Below are positions 11,657 through 23,350 of a stretch of DNA of 64,000 nt, in pieces. Under the pieces are notes generated by a model that was not told the origin of the DNA, ran no database searches, and saw nothing but the letters and a program-made list of their open reading frames with translations. The DNA comes from Aselliscus stoliczkanus (lineage: Eukaryota > Chordata > Mammalia > Chiroptera > Hipposideridae), in NCBI GenBank assembly GCA_033961575.1, contig CM066737.1, positions 88,594,271 through 88,658,270 of the forward strand. Reading direction: 5' to 3'. The translations under genes were made by a program, and so were the position numbers. Every line of letters starts with the position of its first letter. Within the stretch, counting starts at the first letter, position 1.

Positions 11657-12060
11657 TTTAAGATTTTATTGGGGAATTGGGGGAGGGGAACAGTGTTGGG
11701 GAATTGGGGAAGGGGAACAGGCAAGTTGTTGTCCTGCAGTCTTAGTTGTGGAGGGCGCAGCCAGCTCAGCTCCACGTCCAGCCACCATCGTCCACCTGTC
11801 TGCAGCTCGCAGCCACTCAGCTCAAGGTGTCGTGTTCAATCTTAGTTGCTGGTGGGCATAGCCCACCTTCCCATGCGGGAGTCGAACCGGCAACCTTGTT
11901 GTTGGGAGCACGTGCTCTCAGCAGCTGAGCCATCCTGCCTCCTGTTGGCAGCTCAGCAGCAGCTCAGCTTGGGCGCAACTCACTGGCCCATGTGGGAATC
12001 AAACTGGCGACACTGCTGCTCAGAGCTCGCAGTCAACCAAATGAGCCACTCGGCCAGCCC
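11657..12060 (-). mobile_element. Composite SINE with two tRNA-like heads
   Basis: The right end carries a head reading (minus strand) GGCTGGCCGAGTGGCTCATT. Internal sequence at about 11855-11940 contains a second, VES-like head in reverse (GGCTCAGCTGCTGAGAGCAC on minus). The left end has the AAGATTTTATTGGGGAATTG tail seen in long SINEs. Similar TTTGTTGTTTTCTTTTC and CTGTTGTTTTGTTTTC tracts flank it, so it looks like one insertion event. Confidence 0.8.
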
Positions 12061-12921
12061 TGTTGTTTTGTTTTCAGGTGAGGTTCTAGACTGAGATTGA
12101 AGATACAGGATGGGTAATAAACAGAATCACTTCTCTTAGGAGGTGGGAGAAATTGGAATGTTGAGTACAGAGAGGGAATTAGACATGGGTAGGAAAGACA
12201 CTTAAACCTGAAGAGAAGGTAAGGAATACTAGAAATACAGACAATATATAATATTTGTCATTTTGCGTTTTAGCCCATAGTTTGTGTTCAAGGAATTGTT
12301 TTACATATATTTTTATTCCTTAACTTGAATGGCTAGACTGTGAAGTGTGTTTGTGAAGGCAGTAATAAGCCCACTTTGATTTTCAGGTATAACTTACATT
12401 TTTGGCACTTGTCAAATAAAAGTTTGAATGACAAGGTGCAGGGATGAAATTTAATGTGTGTTCAGAGAGAAAAAAGTGCTTTTTGTATTCAACATATTTT
12501 AAAAAATATTTATATTCCAACATGCATCAATGTTGATATGCAAATTTACAGTGATGAATGGGTTTTTTTTGTCTGCATCACATGCTGGTGACACCGTAGT
12601 AAATCCATGATACTGAAATTGGAATGATTAAATGATCAAGTTAATGATCTCTCGCTGAACCCTTTTGAATTGTAAGTACTTTTTGTTACATTTGGTACTT
12701 AATTAGTTGTTGGCTGACACAGGCTGGACAGATGGATTGTCCAGCGATATGTTGTGTCTATATTACATCTAGATAGTTTCTTTTCTGTGTCTCGTGAGTG
12801 ATCTAAGATCATAAACTGAGATATTTTTGTGCAGCTATAGATCAAACTTTTCGCTCAACTTCAAGTTTTCATCTCAACCAATAGTTTCCCCTTTGTGACA
12901 AAGGAAACCATTATCTCTTTT
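12061..12921. other. Intronic sequence, nothing recognised
   Basis: No repeat family, RNA gene or coding signal is evident. A short 7-bp stem (CTGGACA...TGTCCAG) lies near 12723-12743. Confidence 0.45.
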
Positions 12922-12937
12922 AAAATTACTTTATTTT

Positions 12938-13036
12938 TGGCCTGCTGAGTGGCGCATTGGTTAAGAGCTGGCTTGGAATGCCAGCAGCCCCGGTTCGGAT
13001 CCCACGTGAGGGCCAGTGACACTGCCCTCTTAAAAA
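12938..13036 (+). mobile_element. tRNA-derived SINE, head-only form
   Basis: Head GGCCTGCTGAGTGGCGCATT through CACTGCCCTC then A-tail. The flanking repeats AAAATTACTTTATTTT (12922-12937) and AAAATTACTTCATTTT (13037-13052) differ at one base. Confidence 0.93.
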
Positions 13037-13584
13037 AAAATTACTTCATTTTAATGATCAGATAATATCACATTGCAAAACCTGCCTGTTTATATAATTA
13101 ACAAAATAGCCGTCATGTTTCATTATGACTGAATTTTGGTATTTTCTCATAATCTATGACTCTCCAACCAGTGGCAAAAATAATGCAATCTTCTTTTTAC
13201 CATAGCTCATCTTACAGTATAGGAACCAACCCACACTTCCTATGTTTTATATCCAAAACAGGAGAATAAGCTTTCTTCAGAGGACTAACTCATTTTCTCT
13301 ATTAGAATATTCAGCATACTTTAAAGGAGATAATATGGTCTTTGACAGTCTGTTGATTAGGAAATGAAGAGATTTCCTGAATTCCATTTCTAACTTCTCT
13401 CCATACACATTGGGTGTGACTTTGAGCAAAATGTTTTGTCATTTCCATTCCTATAAATTCTGTTTACTATCTTTTAAACTTTCATATTCCACAGATGGTA
13501 TTCGATTTCTTAATTGGAATGTGGTCTCTGTGACTTAGAAAGCTGCTTAAGTTATATCCTGTTTTGTGCTTCCTGTGAGAGACT

Positions 13585-13860
13585 ATTTTATCTAACATTT
13601 TATTGTGAAAAATTCAAATACATAGAAAAGCTGAAAGAATTGTGCATTGAATATCTATGAACCCACCATCTAGATTCTGCTGTACCACTTCATCCATTTA
13701 TCTACCTATCCATTTCTGTTATTTCCTGATGTATTTCAAAGTAAGTTTGGAAACATCAGCACACTTTACTCCTAAACACTTCAACATGCATATCATTAAC
13801 TAGAGCTCAATATTCATTTACAGTTATTTTTGTTTGTGGCAAAATTGATAAAGTGTCAAA
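13585..13860 (-). mobile_element. Old LINE 3' region (L1M-like), tentative
   Basis: TTTTATTGTGAAAAATTCAA, GAACCCACCATCTAGATTCT and ATGTATTTCAAAGTAAGTTT resemble a common mammalian dispersed repeat that I associate with old L1 3' regions. Ends and family are uncertain. Confidence 0.35.
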
Positions 13861-13880
13861 TGCACAAATCTTATACAAAC

Positions 13881-14402
13881 TGTACAGGAGGACGGCTTTT
13901 GCCTTCTGCCTTTCTAGGTCCTCTGGCTGGCCTAAGAATTAAATTGATATAAGACAGATTAACAGGAGAAAAATAAATTTGATTTCATACATACAGGAGC
14001 TCATAGAAATATGAGATCCGAAGACATGACCACAGCAGGCAGCTTTTCTAGCTTTTAGACAAAGAATAAATATGTGAAGAATTGACAAGACCAAGAAGTT
14101 TGGGTTTGGGATAATAAATTACTGAGGAAGTAACAAGGTTTGTTATAAGGCCCTATTGGCCCTCTCTATCTGTGGTGATAAGAATGTCTCTCTACTTCCT
14201 GGTACAGTCATATATGAATATTAGACTAATGTTATTAAAGGGAGGGCACCTTTCACAGGGGACATTTATTTCTTGCTTTCACAGGAACAGAGGAGATCAG
14301 AGCATCCTTCTTGTACTGGATGTTTCTTAAGTAACTTTAATACAAAATAATCAATATGCCCAAATGGCACATTTTGGGGTGGTATATTCTGTTTCCCTTC
14401 AG
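13881..14402. mobile_element. LTR-like repeat, unclassified
   Basis: The block begins TGTACAGGAGGACGG and ends TTTCCCTTCA. It contains TTTCTAGGTCCTCTGGCTGG, ATAAGACAGATTAACAGGAG and AATCAATATGCCCAAATGGC, which I associate with an old ERVL-type LTR. No internal retroviral sequence is visible. The class and orientation are guesses. Confidence 0.3.
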
Positions 14403-14484
14403 TACCATTCAGTGAGTATTAATAAATGGATACACCTGTGTGACACACGCCCCTATCAAGATACAGAAAAATACTATCATCCCA

Positions 14485-14610
14485 GAAAGGGAAGAACTTC
14501 GGGGTGTTGGCATATTGTGTTCATCATTTCACAATACGTATAAATATTAACTCATGATATTGTACAGAAACCAAAATAATGTTATATGTTAATTATACCT
14601 CAATAAAAAA
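14485..14610 (+). mobile_element. L1 3' end fragment
   Basis: TGATATTGTACAGAAACCAA, then AATTATACCTCAATAAAAAA matches the terminal part of laurasiatherian L1 3' UTRs. A further L1-like antisense piece lies just upstream (CCCTATCAAGATACAGAAAA, 14451-14470). Confidence 0.55.
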
Positions 14611-14612
14611 TA

Positions 14613-14770
14613 TAGCAATACCTTGGTTGCAAGCATAATTCATTCCGGAAACAAACTACTCATATTGCAAGACATCATCACTCGTTTGCCAAGTTAAAAT
14701 GTATTAGGAATGTTTGTTCATCTTGCAGAACACTTGCAAACCAAGTTACTCACAATCCAAGGTTTTACTG
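14613..14770 (-). mobile_element. Tc1/mariner-type MITE (copy 1)
   Basis: About 158 bp with terminal inverted repeats near CAGTAAAACCTTGGATTG and CAATACCTTGGTTGCAAGC, flanked by TA. It is in opposite orientation to the copies at 49078, 49571 and 60558. Internal sequence (CATTCCGGAAACAAACTAC, GTTTGTTCATCTTGC) matches them. Non-coding. Confidence 0.82.
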
Positions 14771-14775
14771 TAATT

Positions 14776-14816
14776 TTAAGAGTCCCATGCTCTACCAACT
14801 GAGCTAGCCAGGCAGT
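14776..14816 (-). pseudogene. Retro-integrated 5' half of tRNA-Lys
   Basis: On the minus strand, positions 14813 down to 14776 read as the first ~38 nt of tRNA-Lys(CUU): GCCTGGCTAGCTCAGTTGG then GTAGAGCATGGGACTCTTAA. The match stops in the anticodon loop. The insert is flanked by a 12-bp duplication CTGTAATTTTAA (14768-14779 and 14817-14828) and has no A-tail. This fits the class of tailless tRNA retropseudogenes cut in a loop and mobilised by L1. It has no 3' half and cannot be a functional tRNA. Confidence 0.8.
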
Positions 14817-15044
14817 CTGTAATTTTAAAAGGAACATTTTTTTTTTTTTTTAGTTTGGCTCGAGTTGATTTTAACTGAATTTTAGCATGACTGAATATAA
14901 GATTGCCAAGCTGAATCATACCAGTGGTCCATCCAGGGGGTACGATACCTGGCTGTTGAGGTGCTACGTATTCATTCAGGCACTGGGCTGACTGAGTTCT
15001 CCCCATGTAAGCCTCCATCTGACTGAAACATCGAGGAACATGGC

Positions 15045-15135
15045 TCTCACAGACTGTTAGAGCTGGAAAGAACCCCAGGGACCATCCCATCTACCCTCCT
15101 TTGTTTTATAGCTCAGGATCTGAAAAGTCCAATGG
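15045..15135. mobile_element. Mammalian-wide repeat fragment (CR1/L3-like)
   Basis: GACTGTTAGAGCTGGAAAGA, ACCCCAGGGACCATCCCATC and TTTTATAGCTCAGGATCTGA resemble the conserved end of an ancient CR1/L3-type or MIR-type repeat. Short and diverged. Confidence 0.4.
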
Positions 15136-15156
15136 TGTTTCAAAAATACATGACTT

Positions 15157-15341
15157 GGGGGTGACCAATTAGCTCAGTTGGTTAGAGCGTGGTGCTGATA
15201 ACACCAAATTTTCCGGTTCAATCCCCGCATGGGCCACTGTGAGCTGTGTCCTCCCTAAAAGTGTCACCTATGTATGCCATTGTAGCATGAAAACAAAAAC
15301 CAATAACCATGACTGTTCCCCAATAAAATTAAAAAAAAAAA
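15157..15341 (+). mobile_element. tRNA-Ile-like SINE
   Basis: Head GGGGGTGACCAATTAGCTCA, then GGTTAGAGCGTGGTGCTGAT and a B box (CCGGTTCAATCC). Body contains GCCATTGTAGCATGAAAAC and the tail motif TTCCCCAATAAAATT before poly(A). About 185 bp. Target duplication is not convincing. Confidence 0.9.
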
Positions 15342-17491
15342 TGATGGCGTCTCTCTACCCTTATATTTGAGAGATAGCTAGCAGCCAGATAATCTCCTCG
15401 GTGTCCATTATTTCTTCAATCTTCATAGATTATTCATCTTCTTGTTATTATTATCCCCTTTTTACAGAGAATAAGCTGTGAAATAGCATTAAAAAACTGA
15501 TTGCTGTTCTGTTCAAACTAACCTTAAATGTTAGACTAATATTATTAAACATTTTTAACTTAGTCATTTATTCTGGGTCTGTCATCAGTGAATTTGAACT
15601 ACATGTTTGGCTGTTCCTGAATTCTAGCTTTTTGGGATTTAGAGAAGAAGCAGATATTCAAATTAGTCATAATGGCTAGGATTTAATTATGTGCCTATAA
15701 CTCCTCTCTCTTTTCAGCTTTTTGGTCCAAAATGTCTCGGACATTTTATTCTGTGTTTGCACAGCAACCACATTCCTCTTATTCTGCTCCTAAATAGAGT
15801 AAATGTACATTCACAGTAGCTACGTTTGAGTTCATGGTTACTATGTTTGCCTCTTCTTATTATTTAATGGGTTTAAATTGATACTCCCCTTTGCAGAACT
15901 TAACTATACATAAGTCTTCTATACAACCATGTTTAAATGCCTTATGTAGGTAGGAGGATAACATCTTAATATTTCACATAATTTTGCTTATTACTGTTTT
16001 TATATTTTGCTTGGCTCCTTATAAATCTTTGAATGTCAAACTTAGAGATATGCTTACATCACCCAAGGTATAGTTGTATCTTAACTCTGTACAAGAGTGG
16101 AATAATGGTGGTTTCTTTGTTTTCAGTTCCCCTCCACATCAAGTATAACATTTTGTTGACTATTTTTCCTCAAAGAACAGCCTGTTGTGATTTTCACATC
16201 CTAACGAATAGCTCAGAACTCATTGTTTTAACTTCAATTGGGATCATTTTCCTTACAGTTGACCACCGTTACGTATATGCAACTGTTCATTCATTGGTAT
16301 GACCTCACAAGATTTACCTGCAATTTAACTCTTCCAGCTCAGTATTTTCTCCCTGGAACACTTGTGTACTCTGTGAACTGATTGAGTTCTACAGTGTGCT
16401 CCCCCTCGCCGATCACGAGTATTTGCTGATGACTCTAATTCATTGTTTAAGCTTCTCTGTACAGAGAGGCAATAATAACCCTGCTCTAGTGTGGTCCTTG
16501 ATGCTTTTACTCATTATTGGATTTTATCTTCACAACAGTTCTTTGCTTATGCATTTCTCATTACATCACTTTTTCAGTTGAGAAAATTGAAATTGTGGTA
16601 AATCAACATTTGCAAATTAAATTATGTATTTCATCCCAAATCCAGGGCTATCACCCATTACTAATTGCTAGTCAAGGTTCTCTCTGAAACTTAGTCACAG
16701 TAACTTCTAATTCTCAGATTGTAACTTCAGTGCAGAAATTGCAACAGAGTTGTTCTTTGTTCTGTAGCAATGTATATTCAAAAGGCAATCATTTCGTTTT
16801 TTGTAAGTAACATTTTTTCCCTAGGAGAGATGTTGTGGGAATTTATATCAGTCCTGAATGCATATCGATAATCAAACATAGCTAGCTTAAAAAGTTGAAC
16901 TGAAAGATTGGTCAGCACTCCATCAACTGAGTTGTTTTTTTCTCTGCAATATTGTGGTTCTTAACATGATTGCTGTGTTTCCAATTTGACACTTTTGGAG
17001 ATCCATAAATCAGGACACATGCTGAGTCCCAGTCTGTCATCCTGAGTCTTAGCATTGGTTATTTATTTCCCTTCATTATCCAGCATCTACTTACTGCACA
17101 AATCAGTTGAGAAGCTTTTCATGATGGACCTCGGAGAGAAGAAATGTGCACATTTGGGTAGCTCTTCAATTACCAATAGGCACAGATTGTCTGAGTTTAT
17201 ATGCATATATTTTATTATTTTACTTTCGTATGTCAGAAGAATCTGGTATAAATGTAAATCTAACAGTATGGGCTCAAAATGACCAAATAGGCTGACATGG
17301 TACATTTTGATCTATCAATAATATCCTGGATGAAATGCCACAAGTGTGCCGAAATTTTGTAGTTTGAATTGTTGCCCAATTATGGACAATTACCATGTCT
17401 ATTTGATGTCCAACTGCCACAGTGGTCCAGTTCCAAAATAACAGCTTCTCTGTGATTATCTTCCGATATTATGTTTATTTTCATTCCATAT

Positions 17492-17496
<5 letters not shown>
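15342..17496. other. Intronic sequence, nothing recognised
   Basis: Mostly unique-looking AT-rich intron. A weak antisense MIR-like patch (TTATTATCCCCTTTTTACAG) lies at 15446-15470. Open frames of 60-90 codons have no family features. Confidence 0.45.
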
Positions 17497-17545
<49 letters not shown>

Positions 17546-17560
17546 TATATATATATATAT
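17497..17560. repeat. (AT)n microsatellite
   Basis: A nearly pure AT dinucleotide run of about 64 bp with one interruption (ATATTCATAT). Such runs can extrude as cruciforms and vary in length. Confidence 0.97.
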
Positions 17561-17904
17561 AATTTTATTTTGTATATGTTTCTGCAGGGTCTACTCTGAG
17601 GACAGCTATATCAATCAATTGCACTGCTTTGTTTCTTTTATTAAATAACTGAATAGCTGCTTCATCACTCTCTCTGTATGCTGATTTTTTTCTGTGAATG
17701 TAGTCTGGTTCACTGTCCAATGAGTATTTCTAAAATGTTCTTTATCACACAGCTCTGAGGTTTAAATTGTATCGTGTCCTCACCAAAACCATGCATCTCT
17801 TATTATTCATATCTACCAAAATGATGTCTCTTTCACAGGTTGTAACCCTTTTGAAAAAGATGGATTGTCCAAAGTTTTATGTAGAATACATTTCACAAGT
17901 CAAA

Positions 17905-18300
17905 TAATATTTTATTAAATTTTTATTGAAGTACAATGTACGTAAGGAAAAATGTACACATCATAAATGTCTAGCTTGGTGACTTTGCATAAACTGAATA
18001 CAACTGTGTAATCGTAACCCAAATCAGGCAACAGAATATTATTACCAGAACCTCAGAAGTCCCCATCATGTCTCTATCAGTGAGTTCGAGTCCCATAAGA
18101 GTAACCACTATTCTGATTTCTACAGTATTCTGACTTTTTCCTGTTTTTGTACATAATGAAAATGGAATAAAACAGTATGTCCTTGTTTGAGGCTGGCTTC
18201 TTTTCCTCAACATTATATTTGTGAAATTAATACATATTATTGCATATAATTGTAGGTATTTCATTCTTGTTGCTGGCTAATATCAATAAATATACCACAG
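17905..18300 (-). mobile_element. Old L1 3' region, antisense
   Basis: TTTTTATTGAAGTACAATGT, AATGTACACATCATAAATG, CAACAGAATATTATTACCAG and AGTTCGAGTCCCATAAGAGT follow the antisense order of an old mammalian L1 3' segment. Diverged, no clear ends. Confidence 0.5.
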
Positions 18301-18834
18301 TGTTTTTTTCCATTTCACAGTAGATGAGAATTTGGGTAGTTTCCTATTCAGGGAATCTTCCAATTTAGGAAATGGCTTTTGGTGACTATAAGTATGCAGT
18401 ACCTGGGAGTGGAATGCAAATCAAATAATATTTTAAATATACATGACAAATTGACTACTTAGAAACATTTTATGGTGAATCCTTTTGAAAAGGAAATAAT
18501 CTCTCCATAATTTCTGCTGTGCAAAATCGATTCTTACATATGGTTGGTTATTTCACAAAGGGAGATACATCTGCTGACTGTCTTTCTAGTATTCATCTAA
18601 TTGTACTTATGTTTATAACAATAAGCTATTTGATTTTTGTTATTATCCTCTGGGGCTCAGTGTGTTTCAAAATTTGAAAATGCCCAGAAAAATATCCTTA
18701 TCTGATATACATATGTACTTTTCTATATTAGTCAGCCTAAAATTTAATTAAAAAGACAAGACATGCCAACAGAGTCTCTCTGACCTACAGTTTATTTTAA
18801 GAATGTTAGAGAAAGAGATATTATTGCTTAATTT

Positions 18835-18986
18835 TATTTATTTGTTTATTTATTTTAGCTGAGCCATCCTGCCACCTGTTGGCAGCTCAGCTCAGGCCAG
18901 GCCAGGCATCGAACTGTTGTTGCTCAGAGCTCAGCTCGCACTCTTTGATCGAGCTCTTAACCAACTGAGCCACTCAGCCAGCCCTG
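18835..18986 (-). mobile_element. SINE, short composite copy
   Basis: On the minus strand it starts GGCTGGCTGAGTGGCTCAGT, has an internal GGCTCAGCTAAAATAAAT end and an A/T-rich tail at the left. The perfect 15-bp duplication ATTATTGCTTAATTT flanks it (18820-18834 and 18987-19001). Internal sequence GCCATCCTGCCACCTGTTGG matches the junction in the two-headed copy at 11657-12060. Confidence 0.88.
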
Positions 18987-19486
18987 ATTATTGCTTAATT
19001 TAACTCACAGGATTCCACCGTCTATACCTTTTAACTTACAGATTTTTTTTTATCAAATGAGAATATTCTAGTAAACATGACATTGAAGATGTTTTATACA
19101 AAAAAAAAGTGGTTCATGGAAAGGTATTAAATTAGAAACAAAGGATACCCTGAGAATATTTGTTTACTTACAATAAATATCATGAAGAGCGAGAGGAAAA
19201 TAAAAAAGGAAATGTAAAAGACTTAAGCCAGTGTTCATATCATGTAAACTTGAAATGCAATAGAGACCATGATTGCATTTGAGGAAGAAAGACTCAAGGT
19301 CGTGGGCAAGGGTTAACTTTGGGGTGACATTTTCACATCATTATAAAGAAGAAGCGTGAATAATTGAAATAGTCTACATCTACAGTTCATTTGACAATCA
19401 TTGAAAGTGATACTAAGTGCCAAACCCTGGGTTGTGCACCAAGGATTTTTTTTTAAATGAATAAAATTCTCAGATTAGGATCCCCT

Positions 19487-19715
19487 TGAAGCAGACCTTG
19501 AAACAATGATTTGAGTGACAGTGATTTACTTATAAGGTAACCCCAGGAAGTACCAGAAGAGGAGTGGGGTAGTGAAATAGGGAAAGGAAGGAAGCCAATA
19601 ATTGAACCAATTATTGAGCAGGTTATTGCTGTGTGCAACTAGAACACAATCTTAATGAGTGAAATCTGGGAGACAGTAAAAGACACACCTCATGGTTGTT
19701 GCCCACCAGGGGTAA
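19487..19715. repeat. Dispersed repeat, unclassified
   Basis: Contains AAACAATGATTTGAGTGACA, ACTTATAAGGTAACCCCAGG and AATTATTGAGCAGGTTATTG. Its order of phrases is loosely like the block at 23456-23800 (CAAATGATTTATTTGGGAG ... TATGGAGCAGGTTACCACTG), suggesting two old copies of one family. I cannot name it. Confidence 0.35.
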
Positions 19716-19865
19716 TTATCTTCCAACTCTCATCCATCATTGGCTGACTCATTTGTCAATTCCCTACAATGAGATTTTTATCACTCCGCTGAAATCATTT
19801 TCTGTATGGTCTTCAGGGAATTTCACATGGTCAAAGCCAACAGATACTTTTGGCATGGGTTTAGG

Positions 19866-20110
19866 GAGTCTGACTGCTTGGGTCCAAGTGTTGACTCTGC
19901 CACTCACTATCTATATGACCTACATCCAACCATTTACCACAGTCTCTATTTCTCCATCTGTTCAATGAGGAGCACAGCAAAAACATCAGCAATGATACCT
20001 ACCTCCTACAATCATCATGGCGATTGAGTGAGTTAATACACATAAAGAGCTTAAAACAGTCTTCCAGCAGAGTAGGTATTCAAATAAATGTCAGATATTA
20101 TGATTGTTAT
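19866..20110 (+). mobile_element. MIR, near full length
   Basis: Reads in MIR order: GTCTGACTGCTTGGGTCC, TTGACTCTGCCACTCACTAT, TCTCCATCTGTTCAATGAGG, GTGAGTTAATACACATAAAG, AGTAGGTATTCAAATAAATG. About 245 bp. Confidence 0.82.
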
Positions 20111-20129
20111 TATCTCTTGTGACATCTAT

Positions 20130-20700
20130 GGCATTTAAAACTGTTGACTCTCTTGTGCTTGTGAAATTCTTTCTCTTTCATGTTTCTGTGAAGGTACATT
20201 TTCCAAGTATTCTTCCAACTTCTCTAGCCATTCTTTCATCTGATTGGCTTCTTTTGCTATATTCTTTCTTAATGCATTGTATTTTCTGGGACTTCATCTT
20301 TAACCCTTTGTTCTGCTCAATCTATGCACCATACCAATGAGAATGTATTCACATTGATGGTTTCAGATTTTACTTCTCTGCAGTGATTTCTAATCCTGGA
20401 TTTTTTCTCTCTCCCAAAATACACAGCTGTGCCAAAACACCTTCAGTCCATCTGATTACAATGATAGTCCAGCGTGATAGATCCTCACAACCTCCCATTG
20501 AATAGGTCCAAGATTGAACTCATTATCTTTTCCCCAGACCTGCTCGTCCTTGATTCTTTGGGTAGATAATGAATAATACCTCTATCTAACAGCACCAACC
20601 TAAAGCCAGGGAATCTGTCTTAGACTCTTGTTTCCCCAGTGCTTAGCATAATGCCTGATATCTAGTCGATGATAAAATGGTGATTGGCAGGCTAGATGGA
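20130..20700 (+). mobile_element. L2-like LINE fragment
   Basis: Contains GATTGAACTCATTATCTTTT, AGGGAATCTGTCTTAGACTC and GTGCTTAGCATAATGCCTGA, the last resembling the L2 3' end. Diverged throughout, so the limits are rough. Confidence 0.45.
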
Positions 20701-21639
20701 TGGATTGATGGCTAAGAGTGCTTAGAGGGGCAGAGGGATTGTTGAGTGAGTCTATAGCCTGTAATTTATTTAGTTAAGTATTGTCTGATGGTTATGTACA
20801 ATTGAATATCAAGGATGAGGAACCAAACCCTTAGTGGCATACATACCCTAATGAGCCATTTTGCCTTGCTACATTGTACATACATGCCACCTTTGGAATG
20901 AAAACTTTCATTGCTGTGATTGAACAAGTATTTGGATGGTATGTTTGTCTGAAATAATGGTCTAGGCTGTAAAAATTCCTCCTTTTCCCACAATTAAGAA
21001 ATATCTACCCACATTATAGGAAGAACTACTTTAATTCTTCCTGATATCAAGTGATGGACATTTAGAAACATGAGTTATATCTACCATATTGAAATGAACT
21101 ATAGGATGTACAAAATATTCACTGGCATGAATATCAATGGCTCGCCATGTTTATGTAAGAAATACTAGGCACTCTAAAAATTTAGCTAGTATAGTATAAT
21201 GTCACTAATTAAGGCTGATTAACACAAAGGCAAATTGGAATCAAAGACATTTTAAGGAAAGTCAATTTTATTGGTTTCAAATACATATAGTCTATAAAAA
21301 ATGGGCTGGGGGTGGGGGAAGTTGCCAATTTCTCATAAAGTAGCCAGCTTTGATAAGTTGAAAAAATAGTTTCTAACTGGAATATCAGTTCTATATTATT
21401 CTATGCTTGATGAAAAAAACATTTCAGAAAGCTTACAGACATTTTACTTATATTTTAAACAGTTTCTTTTAATATCATTTACACTTTTAATTTTGTAAGC
21501 TAAAGATTAAATCAAAGAATGAGCAATAATTATAAATCTCAACTATAATAGGTGCTGTACTACCCAGTGGGGGGAAACAGCAACAAGGAAACAAACAAAC
21601 AAAAGAACGGGTATACAAAAGACAGTTTGGGGAATATAA

Positions 21640-21785
21640 TCAGTAATGGTATAAAGATTTTGTAGGGTATGCAATGGACACTAATCTTATCAGGGAGACC
21701 ACTTCATCGACGGTGTAGATGCCTGATCACTGTGCTGTACACATGAAGCTGAAGCTGAATAATATTGAATGTCAACTCTAATTTA
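21640..21785 (+). mobile_element. L1 3' end fragment
   Basis: CAATGGACACTAATCTTATC, GGGAGACCACTTCATCGACG, TGTGCTGTACACATGAAGCT and TAATATTGAATGTCAACTCT match the L1 3' UTR order. It runs directly into an (AT)n run. Confidence 0.68.
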
Positions 21786-21786
21786 A

Positions 21787-21830
<44 letters not shown>

Positions 21831-21844
21831 TATATATATATATT
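21786..21844. repeat. (TA)n microsatellite
   Basis: TA/TG-rich dinucleotide repeat of about 59 bp with a short ACACAT interruption. It lies at the junction of two L1 3' ends and probably grew from an L1 tail. Confidence 0.95.
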
Positions 21845-21845
21845 C

Positions 21846-22012
21846 ACAGGATGTGGAGTACAGCATAAGTAATAAAATCAATGGAATTATAATAGCTATA
21901 TATGATGTCAGAGGCGTAGTAAATTAGGCAAGGGGGTTATCACTTCATGAGGGCTGTAAATGTCTAACTATTACATTGTTTTGTATACCTGAAACAAAAA
22001 ACAAAACAAAAA
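21846..22012 (+). mobile_element. Second L1 3' end fragment
   Basis: ACAGGATGTGGAGTACAGCA, GGGGGTTATCACTTCATGAG and TTTTGTATACCTGAAACAAA repeat the L1 3' UTR order seen immediately upstream, followed by an A-rich (AAAAC)n tail. Two L1 ends therefore lie in tandem. Confidence 0.65.
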
Positions 22013-23208
22013 TATGATGCTCAAATATTATAGGGAGAGACTGACATTTAAACAGAAGTTGACATATTAACTGAAGTCAGAATATAATGTGTTGACTGAA
22101 GTTGGAATATAATATGTAAACTTGTTTTGCAACAGATAGCGAATACCCCAACAGAAATGAACCTGATAGAAATCATGAGTGCCACTTAGTTGGTTGTACC
22201 TATTCTAGGTTCCAGACTCTTGCTTTCATGTCACAATCACTAGTCTTGCAGTGTTTATCTAGCCCTGATGCATATTTATAAAATATCTCAAGTACTTCTT
22301 TAACTCATAACTTAAGGAGTCAATGACAGGGTTAATTAGGAAGGACTAAACTTATTATATATCATGGTATAAGCACAGTTTTATAATACTGTGCTGCATG
22401 CATTTTATTTGCCATCCGTAGCCAGTCTCTGCCCTTCTCTACCCTGCTCTGTATTCTGGGAGGCCAATCTGTGGCATCACAGATCCCCCATGCCCTCTGG
22501 CTTCCTGTTGGTTGAACTACTGGGGAATGCTAGTAGGAAACTGCAGAGAGTGGGCAGAGTGAGATCAGGATATTTATTCTCCTAGTTCCCTCCCTATGAA
22601 GCTGTCATAGGCTGAATGCGTCCCTTCACAAAAGGTTACTGCTCTTCTAAGGGTGGTATCCCCTCATGATTTTCAGCTTGTGGCCACTTGTCCCTTCCCT
22701 GATTTCTTGGCCCTAGATGTAATATTATACCAGCTCCACTGTTTGTATTATTGCCGGTGATTTTCCTACACCCTGATTATGTTGTAACTTATCTTTTTTT
22801 TGTAAATAAACCTCTCAGATTATTCAGGCCAGCCCACAAAGGAACATGTATATCAAGCTAAGATATTCCAGAGGACAGCAGAGAGACACTGAAGGGTTTA
22901 AATGAGAAAGTGGGGTGGTCAGATCTATATTACTTCTACATTCTGTCTAAAGTATGGCAATTACATTGAAAAACAGAGAACTGAGGCAGCAGGGAGTATA
23001 TAGAGTCTATTGCAGACATGTAGGCAAAAAATAATAGACCTTTGCCATGGCAATATGGAGAAAAAGGGAAGGAGTTCAATTCTTGATTAGATAAATTAGT
23101 AACCAATGACATACAGTGTTCGGTCAGGTTTCTTGCTTAAAGGATAAAGTAGATGGTGATTTATTACTTGTTTTCTATGACATTATTTCCATTTCATGAA
23201 AGCAGCTT
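22013..23208. other. Intronic sequence, little recognised
   Basis: No clear element. The 22880-23070 block (AATGAGAAAGTGGGGTGGTC, CAGCAGGGAGTATATAGAGT) may be a weak antisense L2 fragment. No coding signal. Confidence 0.4.
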
Positions 23209-23225
23209 AAAGAAAAGATGGTGTG

Positions 23226-23318
23226 GGGCCGGCCAAGTGGCGCGGTGGTTAAGCATTGGCTTGGGAAGCCAGCGGCCCTGGTTTGGTCTCACATATGAGG
23301 GCCAGTGACACTGCCCTC

Positions 23319-23340
<22 letters not shown>
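23226..23340 (+). mobile_element. tRNA-derived SINE, head-only form
   Basis: Head GGCCGGCCAAGTGGCGCGGT through CACTGCCCTC followed by poly(A) and (AAAAG)n. A 17-bp duplication AAAGAAAAGATGGTGTG occurs on each side (23209-23225 and 23341-23357). It lies about 0.9 kb upstream of exon 53. Confidence 0.94.

Positions 23341-23350
<10 letters not shown>

Noticed and set aside
15157..15341. Functional tRNA-Ile gene
   Set aside because: The head has mismatches in the stems, no terminator-bounded 3' end, and continues into a SINE body and poly(A).
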